Assembly: GCA_009927565.1 (NCBI GenBank)
Contig: RFMT01000369.1
Span: 1-6,569, forward strand
Direction: 5' to 3'
Source: Acidimicrobiia bacterium
Lineage (GTDB): Bacteria; Actinomycetota; Acidimicrobiia; Acidimicrobiales; Ilumatobacteraceae
DNA length: 6,569 bases
Position numbers and translations under genes: made by a program. Of this stretch, positions 1-6,569 are shown in pieces. Position 1 is the stretch's first letter, and every line of letters begins with the position of its first letter. Below the pieces are notes generated by a model. It ran no database searches. It saw only the letters and a program-made list of their open reading frames with translations, and had not been told where the DNA came from.

Positions 1-146
1 ACACACAAACCGAACCACAACCATGCCGCCAACCACGAACCAGCGTTGTCATCGGGCACAACAATGAACAACAGTGGAGACACCAAAATGCGCGAGACGG
101 TGACGGCATTTGCCCACGTTGCCAGTGCGTTCGGATTAACGGGCAT
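1..146 (-). CDS. pgsA: Phosphatidylglycerophosphate synthase, N-terminal part (cut by window edge)
   Basis: Only the first 48 codons are present; the gene runs off the low-coordinate edge. The visible protein begins MPVNPNALATWANAVTVSRI and continues into a hydrophobic stretch (about residues 20-31) and a second Trp-rich hydrophobic stretch (about 37-48). An N-terminal 'N-x-ANA-x-T-x-SRI' followed by a membrane helix is typical of bacterial PgsA, an integral membrane CDP-alcohol phosphatidyltransferase that joins CDP-diacylglycerol to glycerol-3-phosphate in phosphatidylglycerol synthesis. The catalytic DGxxAR...GxxxDxxxD motif would lie beyond the window, so the exact CDP-alcohol substrate cannot be proved here. 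The ATG at 146 is well fixed because an in-frame TGA lies only three codons upstream. The start overlaps the end of rimO by 11 bases, which suggests translational coupling. Position after ftsK and rimO agrees with the actinobacterial gene order ending in pgsA and cinA. Confidence 0.82.
   Translation of the reverse strand, partial: MPVNPNALATWANAVTVSRILVSPLLFIVVPDDNAGSWLAAWLWFGLC
136..146 (-). other. rimO/pgsA coding overlap (11 bases)
   Basis: On the minus strand the bases ATGCCCGTTAA hold both the pgsA start codon (ATG, 146-144) and the rimO stop codon (TAA, 138-136) in different frames. Such stop/start overlaps usually mean that ribosomes ending the first gene reinitiate on the second. No good ribosome binding site is visible before the pgsA ATG, which fits coupling; the coupling itself is inferred. 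Confidence 0.75.
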
Positions 147-1434
147 CGTCGATCAATTCGTTCGCACCGTGATCTGTTCCAGCGGCAACCAAGTCAGGCC
201 CAAGCGCATCTACGATTTCAACTTCGACAAATGTCGCCACAGGTAGAGTTTCGCTTACGTGCACAACACCGTCAATTTCTGGGGCCTCTCGATGGCTACG
301 CGCAATGCCAATTTCATCAATCAAAACGGTCATCTTTTCGCCGATCAAGTCATCGCGACGACGCGCGGTGATCGAATCTTGCAATTCACGAAGCTCAGCC
401 AACCGCTCGCTCATCAGACCTGCAGGCACACGATCCGGCAAAGAAATAGCGTGGGTGCCTTCTTCAGGGCTGAACGCAAAAAAACCGCACCAATCAAGTT
501 GCGCTTCGTTGACAAAATCCAACAACTGATCGTGGTCTTCTTCAGTTTCTCCCGGATAGCCAACAATGAAGTTGCTTCGCATTGCCGCATCAGGCTCGCG
601 CTTGCGAATGTCGGCAATTCGATTCAAAAAACGCTCGCCGTCACCCCATCGTCGCATTCTTCGCAAGTGTGCTTTTGAGACGTGTTGTAACGACAAGTCG
701 AAATATGGCACGCCAGTTTGGCAAATTGCGTCGATCAGTTCGTCGCTCAAATCGCTTGGGTACAGATATAGCAACCTGGTACGCGCAACTTTGCTCGCAA
801 CTTGTTTCACTAAATTGACAATCGATCCAGCACCAAGTTCGGTTGGTCGGTCTTTGCCGTAACTTGCCAAGTCTTGAGCCACCAAAACAATTTCTTTGGC
901 TTCAAGTTGCTCGACTTCGGCCAAGATCGACGCGACATCTCGGCTGCGTTGCGGTCCGCGAAAACTTGGTATCGCACAAAACCCGCAATTGCGATCGCAG
1001 CCTTCGGCGATTTTCACGTAAGCCCATGGCGCTCGCGACTTTGGTCGCGGCAAATTCAACAAATCAAATGCAGGCACAGTCTGACTAGTCAATGCAACAG
1101 ATTTTTTCGTCAGCGTGATCGGCACACCAAAACCAGCGATGTGGTCGGCCTCTGGCAACGACTCGGCCAATTCAGAGCCATATCGCTCGGCCATACAACC
1201 AGTTACGACGACTCGAGCACCAGCCTTTTTATGATTCGAAAGTTCTAAAACCGTGTCGATTGACTCGCGCCGCGCATCTTCAATGAACGCGCATGTATTG
1301 ACCACGACTAAATCGGCCTGACTGGCATCATCGGTTTGCTCTAGCCCATCGGCTAGCAAAGTGCCGATTATTTTGTCCGAATCGACATCATTTTTCGGAC
1401 ACCCCAGCGACTCGAGATAAAAGCGCCGTGTCAC
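136..1434 (-). CDS. rimO: Ribosomal protein S12 methylthiotransferase RimO
   Basis: A complete 432-residue protein of normal family length. RimO is a cytoplasmic radical-SAM enzyme with two [4Fe-4S] clusters that methylthiolates the beta carbon of a conserved aspartate in ribosomal protein S12. The N-terminal UPF0004 domain carries the three cluster cysteines C12 (in SLGCPKN), C48 (VVNTCAF) and C80 (VTGCMAE). The radical-SAM motif is CDRNCGFC with C146, C150 and C153, followed by AIPSFRGPQRSR. The stretch SLQHVSKAHLRRMRRWGD (from residue 248) and NFIVGYPGETEED (288-300) match the family, and the last 70 or so residues fit a TRAM domain. The GCPKN signature and the C-terminal sequence favour RimO over the tRNA enzyme MiaB. 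The start is GTG; an in-frame TAG lies a few codons upstream, so there is little freedom in the start. No clear Shine-Dalgarno sequence precedes it. It lies 52 bases after ftsK and overlaps pgsA by 11 bases. Confidence 0.95.
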   Translation of the reverse strand: MTRRFYLESLGCPKNDVDSDKIIGTLLADGLEQTDDASQADLVVVNTCAFIEDARRESIDTVLELSNHKKAGARVVVTGCMAERYGSELAESLPEADHIAGFGVPITLTKKSVALTSQTVPAFDLLNLPRPKSRAPWAYVKIAEGCDRNCGFCAIPSFRGPQRSRDVASILAEVEQLEAKEIVLVAQDLASYGKDRPTELGAGSIVNLVKQVASKVARTRLLYLYPSDLSDELIDAICQTGVPYFDLSLQHVSKAHLRRMRRWGDGERFLNRIADIRKREPDAAMRSNFIVGYPGETEEDHDQLLDFVNEAQLDWCGFFAFSPEEGTHAISLPDRVPAGLMSERLAELRELQDSITARRRDDLIGEKMTVLIDEIGIARSHREAPEIDGVVHVSETLPVATFVEVEIVDALGPDLVAAGTDHGANELIDDAR

Positions 1435-1486
1435 AACTTTTAATGCTATCTATTCGATTTCAATCGATGATTCAAAGAGATGTGAA

Positions 1487-3958
1487 TTAACTCGCCTTTT
1501 GAATGATCTCAAGTTCTTCAACGGTCATCAACACCTCACGAGGACGCGAGCCTTCGCTTGGTGCAACCACACCGCGTTGTTCGAGCATGTCCATTAGTCG
1601 ACCCGCACGAGCAAAGCCAACTTTAAGTTTTCTTTGCAACATTGAAGTGCTGCCTTGTTGAGTGCGAACTACGAGATCCATTGCTTGGCGCATCAATTCG
1701 TCGTCATCTTCGTCGCCGCTGCTACCTCCGAAAACTTCTCCGTTGCCCGACGACTTATTGGCATCACCTTCAATGCCCGAGACATAAGTAACTTCGGGCG
1801 CCTGACGACGCCAATGCCCGACAACTTTACGCACTTCGTTTTCACTAACCCATGCCGATTGCAGACGCTGCGAAACCGAAGTATTGCCCGGCAACATCAG
1901 CATGTCACCCATGCCGACCAATTTTTCTGCTCCAGGCTGATCAAGAATTACACGACTATCTGTCAAACTTGAAACAGCGAACGCCATTCGAGCCGGAATG
2001 TTCGCCTTGATAACACCCGTGATTACGTTCACGCTCGGACGTTGAGTTGCCACAACCAAATGGATGCCGACCGCTCGCGCCTTTTGGGCTATGCGCGTGA
2101 TGCAGTCTTCGACGTCTCGCGCCGCCACCATCATCAAGTCGTTCAACTCATCAACAACAATCAAAATGTAAGGTATTCGTGAAAACTGTTTGTCTGTCTC
2201 TTGACCGTCTTGCGGCGACATTTCGCCACGGTCGTAAGCCGCGTTGTAACCAACGACATCTCTGAAGCCCGCCTCGACAAGAACGTCGTATCGGCGCTCC
2301 ATTTCTTTGACTGCCCAACCAAGTGCGTTCGCAGCCTTCTTCGGGTTCGTAACTGGCGCAGTCAACAAGTGTGGCAACCGTGAATATTGCGCCATTTCAA
2401 CCTGTTTCGGGTCAACCAAAATCAATTTCACCTGATCTGGTGTGGCCCGCATCAACACCGATGTGATGATGCAATTGATTACGCTCGATTTACCTGCGCC
2501 AGTCGCGCCAGCGATTAACAAGTGCGGCGTTGTCGAAATGTTCAAGAAAACTGGTCGACCAGAAATATCTTTACCGACTGCAACATCCAGCGGATGATTC
2601 GCCGTGCGAGCCTCTTGTGAAATCAACAAGTCACCAATTGAGACCAGTTCACGCTGCTCGTTTGGCACTTCAATACCAATTGCTGAACGACCCGGTATCG
2701 GCGCCAAAATTCGAACGTCAGTTGCAGCCATCGTGTAAGCGATGTCGCGCGAAAGAGTCGTCACTTTTGCGACCTTGACGCCGTCGCCGAGCGACAACTC
2801 ATAGCGAGTTACCGTTGGCCCTCGCGTGTAGCCCACCAGTTCGGTGTCTACTCCGTGCGAAGCAAGTGCAGCGACAAGCTGATCGCCGCGCTCACGAATT
2901 GCCTCTTCGTTGGCTTTCTTGTTGCTGGTCAGCGACAAAAATTCAAGTTCAGGCAACACCCAATTGCTGGGCTGACCACTCGGACCAAGCGGAATTTGTT
3001 GCGACTCACCTTTGACTGGTGCGAGTTTCGCTGCTGGTTTTGCGACGGGCTTCGACCCGGCGTTTGATTCAGATTTTTCACGACGCTTGCGTTCGCGACG
3101 TGGCTGTTTATCTTCGTCGTGAAAATCGTCGTCAAGACCGTCTTGTGCGTAGTCGTAAAGTTCAGGGCGCTGATTATCTTGTGGTGCAAAACCCCCGTGC
3201 CCACCAGTATTTTCACTGTCAAAAATTCGATTTTCGTCAAGGGCACCAGAAAGATTTTCGGTTGCCGACGAAACTTTGCCACTAATTCTTCGCAATGCAT
3301 TTCGCAAAACCTCAAGCAACTCTGGCGCTGACTTGCCAGAAACGAGCATGATCGAACCGACAAGCAGTGCGACCAACAACACTGTCGCGCCAATGTCTGA
3401 GAGCGAATTTTGCATTGGCTCGCCCACCAAAAATCCAAACCATCCGCCTGTGCGATTCTCGGCATCGCTGAAAAACACGTGGGTCAAACCGAGCAACACA
3501 CCCGATAGTGATGTCCAACCGATCGATGTTCGAACTCGATTGTGCCAACTCTTGCGTCGCGCAAGTGCGACACCCAAACCAATGCACAAAATCGGCAAGA
3601 AGAATCTGCCGACACCGATGGTGGCCGAAGCAAATGTATCTAGCGCCCGACCAAGTGGGCCGGCCAATTTGAGATAGACCGACAAAACAAGCAACGCTCC
3701 AAAGGCAATTAAACCTAAACCGCTAAATTCGTGTGCGCGGCCCTCGAATAATCCACCGAAAATAGGGCCATGCTGTGAAACAACTCGATATCGAGTGGGC
3801 TCGTCTTCAATGTCGTGTTCACGCAATGCCCGAATTGGTCGAACATTGTCGGCGCGTTGCGACTCGCCACGACCCGAAGTTCTCGGCCCGCCCCTGCCAG
3901 CAGCGCTACGCGAACCCTTATTCGGGCGCGCAGATTTAGATTTGGGCACTTTTGCCAT
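1487..3958 (-). CDS. ftsK: DNA translocase FtsK (SpoIIIE family)
   Basis: A complete 823-residue septal DNA pump that moves and segregates chromosome ends during division and, in many bacteria, activates XerCD at dif. Residues 1-75 are a basic Arg/Ser/Gly-rich cytoplasmic lead. Four hydrophobic segments follow (about 78-98, 110-133, 146-164, 187-206), then a charged linker (about 210-330) with an acidic patch (273-283) and a basic patch (286-294). The motor spans about 335-725: Walker A is GATGAGKSS (484-492, K490), Walker B is ILIVVDELNDLMM (D603, E604), followed by ATQRPS (637-642) and the DSRVILDQPGAEKL stretch (667-680). The C-terminal gamma winged helix (about 750-823, with STSMLQRKLKVGFARAGRLM) should read KOPS-type polar DNA motifs. 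Two motor positions differ from the textbook sequence: N606 where DELAD is usual, and N644 where SVDVITG is usual. Length is normal for an actinobacterial FtsK. The ATG start has no obvious ribosome binding site. The gene lies 77 bases after rnj. Confidence 0.97.
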   Translation of the reverse strand: MAKVPKSKSARPNKGSRSAAGRGGPRTSGRGESQRADNVRPIRALREHDIEDEPTRYRVVSQHGPIFGGLFEGRAHEFSGLGLIAFGALLVLSVYLKLAGPLGRALDTFASATIGVGRFFLPILCIGLGVALARRKSWHNRVRTSIGWTSLSGVLLGLTHVFFSDAENRTGGWFGFLVGEPMQNSLSDIGATVLLVALLVGSIMLVSGKSAPELLEVLRNALRRISGKVSSATENLSGALDENRIFDSENTGGHGGFAPQDNQRPELYDYAQDGLDDDFHDEDKQPRRERKRREKSESNAGSKPVAKPAAKLAPVKGESQQIPLGPSGQPSNWVLPELEFLSLTSNKKANEEAIRERGDQLVAALASHGVDTELVGYTRGPTVTRYELSLGDGVKVAKVTTLSRDIAYTMAATDVRILAPIPGRSAIGIEVPNEQRELVSIGDLLISQEARTANHPLDVAVGKDISGRPVFLNISTTPHLLIAGATGAGKSSVINCIITSVLMRATPDQVKLILVDPKQVEMAQYSRLPHLLTAPVTNPKKAANALGWAVKEMERRYDVLVEAGFRDVVGYNAAYDRGEMSPQDGQETDKQFSRIPYILIVVDELNDLMMVAARDVEDCITRIAQKARAVGIHLVVATQRPSVNVITGVIKANIPARMAFAVSSLTDSRVILDQPGAEKLVGMGDMLMLPGNTSVSQRLQSAWVSENEVRKVVGHWRRQAPEVTYVSGIEGDANKSSGNGEVFGGSSGDEDDDELMRQAMDLVVRTQQGSTSMLQRKLKVGFARAGRLMDMLEQRGVVAPSEGSRPREVLMTVEELEIIQKAS

Positions 3959-3988
3959 AAATCAACAGTACCAATGGGGTCTGTTTGC

Positions 3989-4010
3989 AAGTGGGATTAC
4001 TAGCCCACCT
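3989..4010 (-). other. Small inverted repeat in the rnj-ftsK gap
   Basis: In the 77-base gap the minus strand reads AGGTGGG, eight loop bases (CTAGTAAT), then CCCACTT, giving a seven-pair stem in RNA including one G-U pair. No run of U follows it, so it does not look like an intrinsic terminator. It may be a weak RNA structure in the transcript, for example a processing site or a stabiliser, or it may be chance. This is a sequence observation without known function. Confidence 0.3.
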
Positions 4011-4035
4011 GAAACTCGGCAACAGCTTTATGCCA

Positions 4036-5427
4036 CTAGTGCTTCTTGGGTTTCTTAGTCGGTTTGTCTTTTGATTTTTTGCCCGCGCGTCGCGACTTTT
4101 GTGGCACAACAAATTCGGCAGGAATACGACCAGAAAAATCAATACCACCATCACTAATTTCGATCAAGTCACCGTCTTCACACAACAAAACGTTTCGCGG
4201 TGCAACACCCATGATTCTTGCCAATTCGGCATTGGCAACCATGTGGCGGTATTCGCCATGTATCGGCACAAACCACTGTGGCTCGGTGACGTTTAAATAT
4301 GTCTTCAAGTCTTCGGCTTGAGCGTGACCCGTAGCGTGCACATCTGCAATACCCGAGTGAACGACCGTCGCCCCTCGACGCAAAAGCGCATCAATAACCT
4401 TGTTGACGTTGTGCTCATTGCCGGGGATGGCATGACTCGAGAAAATAACTACGTCGCTTTCGCCAACTTTTACGTAGCGACTATCACCTTTGGCGAGATT
4501 TGTCAGCGCCGACATTGCTTCACCTTGTGAGCCCGTCGAAATTATGCAGATCTCTTCATCGTCGTATTTACCAAGTGAGTCTGCACTGACCAGGCTCTTT
4601 TCAGGAATCGTCAAAACTTTCAGATCTCGAGCAAGACGAATGTTGTTGATCATCGACCTACCAAGTGGCACGACGACTCGACCCGAATCTATCGCTGCAT
4701 CAGCAATCTGTTGAACACGATGTATGTGGCTGGCGAAACTTGCGGTGATTATTCGCTTACCTCGATGTTCGTTGAAGATTGCTCGTAACACAACACCGAC
4801 GTCAGACTCACTAGGTGCGTGACCTCGTTCGCCCGCGTTTGTTGAATCAAGCATCAACAAACGAATGCCTTCGTTTGAAGAAAGCGAACCAAGACGCGCC
4901 AGATCGGTGCGACGATGATCAACGGGCGTTAGATCAATCTTGAAGTCGCCCGAGTGAACGATCACGCCCTGTGCTGTATGCAAAGCAATTGCATGGGCAT
5001 GAGGCACTGAATGTGTAACCGGAATGAACTCGACGTCAAACGGCCCAATCTTGATGCGATCGTTGTCGCTGACTTCAAGAAATTTCGTTTTGTCGGTAAG
5101 TCGTGCCTCGGCAATTCGATTGCGTGCAAGGCCAAGAGTCAGCGCCGAGCCATACAACGGGAAAGATGCGTCTTGCAGCAAATATTGCAATGCTCCGACA
5201 TGGTCTTCATGGCCGTGGGTTGCAACACAACCAACTATGCGATCTTTTCGTTCAAGCAGCCAGGTGAAATCTGGAATAATCACGTCGACGTCATCACCGT
5301 GTTCGGCTTTCGGAAACATCAAACCGCAATCAATCAGCAAAATCTTCTTATCTTGCTCGATAGCCATGCAATTTCGGCCGATTTCGCCGAGACCACCAAG
5401 AAATGCGATGCGAACGGGTTTAGACAT
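4036..5427 (-). CDS. rnj: Ribonuclease J without the usual C-terminal domain
   Basis: A zinc-dependent metallo-beta-lactamase/beta-CASP ribonuclease with endonuclease and 5'-3' exonuclease activity in mRNA decay and rRNA maturation. Residue numbers count from a TTG just upstream (5430); I prefer the adjacent ATG at 5427, which gives 463 residues and MSKPVRIAFLGGLGEIG. Metal and catalytic motifs are intact: HGHEDH (72-77), H140 in PVTHS, D162 in HSGDFK, D195 in LDSTNAGERGHAPSE, the beta-CASP element VHATGHA (364-370; often VHVSGHA), and H391 in VPIHGEYRH. RNase J is usually about 550 residues. Here the protein stops soon after the second lactamase half (SGRIPAEFVV, to about 442), and a tail rich in lysine and arginine (PQKSRRAGKKSKDKPTKKPK) replaces the roughly 100-residue C-terminal domain. 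The 77 bases before ftsK are too short to hide that domain in another frame, so a simple frameshift does not explain the loss. It sits 42 bases after dapA, as in other Actinobacteria. No Shine-Dalgarno sequence is evident. Confidence 0.94.
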   Translation of the reverse strand: MSKPVRIAFLGGLGEIGRNCMAIEQDKKILLIDCGLMFPKAEHGDDVDVIIPDFTWLLERKDRIVGCVATHGHEDHVGALQYLLQDASFPLYGSALTLGLARNRIAEARLTDKTKFLEVSDNDRIKIGPFDVEFIPVTHSVPHAHAIALHTAQGVIVHSGDFKIDLTPVDHRRTDLARLGSLSSNEGIRLLMLDSTNAGERGHAPSESDVGVVLRAIFNEHRGKRIITASFASHIHRVQQIADAAIDSGRVVVPLGRSMINNIRLARDLKVLTIPEKSLVSADSLGKYDDEEICIISTGSQGEAMSALTNLAKGDSRYVKVGESDVVIFSSHAIPGNEHNVNKVIDALLRRGATVVHSGIADVHATGHAQAEDLKTYLNVTEPQWFVPIHGEYRHMVANAELARIMGVAPRNVLLCEDGDLIEISDGGIDFSGRIPAEFVVPQKSRRAGKKSKDKPTKKPKKH

Positions 5428-5469
5428 CAAAAAAGATCGCTGATTTATGTTTAACGAATTTTCGCGACA

Positions 5470-6372
5470 CTATTTCGTTGCCGCAGCGCGAGCCACTTGC
5501 AAGTTACTGAATACTTTTTCAGCACGTTCAGCCAAACCACTTGGTGGCGGGCCCATCGGCAATCTTGCCTCGCCTACGTCAAGACCGAGATGATTCATCA
5601 TCACTTTGCTCGGCAGTGGGTTCGGATTGTCGTCACCAGTTTCAAAGGCAAAACTCTCGAGCATTCGCGAATTCACGGCGCGCGCACCGGCAATATCACC
5701 CGAGTTCCATTTCTTAAACATTTCTTGATGATCAACACCCGTCCAGTGGGTTGCGACGCCGATTACACCTGTTGCCCCAATCGACATCAGCGGCAAAGTC
5801 AAACCGTCATCGCCACTGAGCAGTTCAAAACTTTTTGGTACCTGCGTCATCAACATTGCAGTTTCGGCTGGGTTGCCACTTGCATCTTTTAATGCCGCGA
5901 CGTTTTTTACTTCGTTGGCCAGCTTTGCCAACGAGGCAGTGGAAATTTTTCGGCCTGTTCGCACCGGAATGTCATAGACAACCACCGGCAACGTCGTCGC
6001 CGCGCAAACAGCTTTCATATGAGCAAGAATGCCCGCCTGCGAGGGCCTGTTGTAATAAGGGCCAACAGCCAAGACGCCAGCGATGCCAAGCTTTGAAGCC
6101 TCCTTGGTCAGGTGAATCGAATGCTTCGTGTCATTGGTGACCGTGCCGGCAATAACCGGAATCGTCACCGCTTCTACGGTCGCTGCAAACAAAGCAAGTT
6201 TTTCATCGTCTGTCAGCGTCGATGCTTCTCCCGTTGTGCCACCAACGACTAGACCATCGTTGCCGTTTTCTTGTAACCATTTGGCTAAACGACGCACGCC
6301 GTCGAGATTTAACTCACCGTTCTTGTCGAACGGCGTCACCATTGCAGTGAGAACTTGACCGAATCTTGGCAT
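5470..6372 (-). CDS. dapA: 4-hydroxy-tetrahydrodipicolinate synthase
   Basis: A complete 300-residue class I (Schiff-base) aldolase of the DapA/NAL family. It condenses pyruvate with aspartate semialdehyde in the cytoplasm, the first committed step to diaminopimelate and lysine. The TIM-barrel signatures are present: GGTTGE (44-49, T46 and T47), GPYYNRP (104-110, Y106 and Y107), YDIPVRTG with Y133 and R138, and the Schiff-base lysine K162 in ALKDASGNP. GATGVIGVATHW (199-210) corresponds to the GxxGVIS loop near the active site. These match the E. coli T44, T45, Y107, Y133, R138 and K161. At the lysine feedback site, N80 and Y106 remain, but the counterparts of E. coli H53, H56 and E84 are D55, K58 and H84, so strong lysine inhibition is doubtful (inference). 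The full set of catalytic residues and the place next to rnj favour DapA over N-acetylneuraminate lyase or other paralogues. The ATG at 6372 gives the family's normal N-terminus; no clear ribosome binding site precedes it. Confidence 0.96.
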   Translation of the reverse strand: MPRFGQVLTAMVTPFDKNGELNLDGVRRLAKWLQENGNDGLVVGGTTGEASTLTDDEKLALFAATVEAVTIPVIAGTVTNDTKHSIHLTKEASKLGIAGVLAVGPYYNRPSQAGILAHMKAVCAATTLPVVVYDIPVRTGRKISTASLAKLANEVKNVAALKDASGNPAETAMLMTQVPKSFELLSGDDGLTLPLMSIGATGVIGVATHWTGVDHQEMFKKWNSGDIAGARAVNSRMLESFAFETGDDNPNPLPSKVMMNHLGLDVGEARLPMGPPPSGLAERAEKVFSNLQVARAAATK

Positions 6373-6427
6373 AGGCAGAGACTAGTTGTTAGTGCAACGG
6401 TGCAAACCGCCGATTTAAATGGCTGGG

Positions 6428-6569
6428 TTAGTGCGCCGGCGGTACGAACTCTTTGCCAAGTTCGAACTGCAGGTACTCATCGCCGGTGTTCTCCATATTT
6501 TCGAACTGGATGACACCCATTTCTTCGAAACGATGGCGCAACCACTTGTCGTTGCGATCGAGCAGGCCC
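6428..6569 (-). CDS. C-terminal end of an unrecognised protein (cut by window edge)
   Basis: An open frame enters from the high-coordinate edge and ends with TAA at 6430-6428, giving 46 residues. It begins GLLDRNDKWLRHRFEEMGV, has a middle rich in Phe, Glu and Asn (FENMENTGDEY) and ends GKEFVPPAH. The composition is that of a soluble, mostly charged protein with no membrane segment. The frame stays open throughout, runs in the same direction as dapA and stops 55 bases before it, so it is likely the real upstream neighbour. In several Actinobacteria thyX lies before dapA, but this tail does not resemble the ThyX C-terminus that I know, and I cannot assign a family from so short a piece. Confidence 0.6.
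   Translation of the reverse strand, partial: GLLDRNDKWLRHRFEEMGVIQFENMENTGDEYLQFELGKEFVPPAH

Noticed and set aside
46..246. Plus-strand frame of 66 codons at the low-coordinate edge
   Set aside because: It lies opposite the rimO end and the pgsA start, both supported by family sequence; it is a shadow frame.
1455..1470. Small palindrome CGATT-TC-AATCG in the ftsK-rimO gap
   Set aside because: A five-pair stem with a two-base loop is sterically poor and has no U-tract; likely chance in an AT-rich gap.
2929..3465. Second minus-strand frame of 178 codons inside ftsK
   Set aside because: It is out of frame with FtsK, whose membrane segments and linker are continuous over the same bases. No frameshift is needed and the alternative protein resembles nothing known to me.
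3276..3677. Open frame of 133 codons on the plus strand within ftsK
   Set aside because: Fully antisense to the FtsK membrane region, with low-complexity composition and no family resemblance.
3936..4154. Minus-strand frame of 72 codons spanning the rnj end and the gap, considered as a frameshifted RNase J C-terminal domain
   Set aside because: It shows no similarity to the RNase J C-terminal domain and is too short to encode it, so it does not explain the truncated protein.
5011..5454. Open frame of 147 codons on the plus strand opposite the start of rnj
   Set aside because: It lies wholly antisense to a well-supported RNase J gene, has no recognisable domain, and is one of two overlapping plus-strand frames there; both look like shadows of rnj codon use.
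6392..6407. Near-tandem repeat GTGCAAC/GTGCAAA upstream of dapA, considered as an operator or promoter part
   Set aside because: Only two short imperfect copies, and no matching -10 element at proper spacing; not enough to call a regulatory site.

Overview
The window is one dense, co-directional block of housekeeping genes, all on the minus strand. In transcription order (from high to low coordinates) it holds the 3' end of an unrecognised gene, then dapA (lysine and peptidoglycan precursor synthesis), rnj (ribonuclease J), ftsK (DNA translocase of division), rimO (ribosomal protein S12 methylthiotransferase) and the first 48 codons of pgsA (phosphatidylglycerophosphate synthase). No mobile element, CRISPR array, rRNA or tRNA gene is visible. 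No gap between genes exceeds about 80 bases.

The order dapA-rnj-ftsK-(rimO)-pgsA is the arrangement known from Actinobacteria: Mycobacterium and Streptomyces carry the same core upstream of cinA/recA. The FtsK motor also has actinobacterial-type wording (DSRVILDQPGAEKL). Base composition is moderate, near 50% GC by eye, unlike high-GC Streptomyces or Mycobacterium. Together with the compact spacing this suggests an aquatic, partly streamlined actinobacterium, possibly of class Acidimicrobiia. The phylum is well supported; the class is inference.

Layout: 6569-6428, C-terminal 46 residues of an unknown protein; 6372-5470, dapA; 5427-4036, rnj; 3958-1487, ftsK; 1434-136, rimO on a GTG start; 146-1, pgsA start, overlapping the rimO end by 11 bases. 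The gaps are about 55, 42, 77 and 52 bases, none with a convincing intrinsic terminator, so read-through as an operon is plausible but unproven.

The genes share no single pathway. They combine wall precursor supply (DapA), RNA decay and processing (RNase J), chromosome segregation at the septum (FtsK), ribosome modification (RimO) and phospholipid synthesis (PgsA), a growth and division cluster. The most unusual point is RNase J: its catalytic core is complete, but the usual C-terminal domain of about 100 residues is absent and a short lysine-rich tail takes its place. I see no sign of a wholly new system here.
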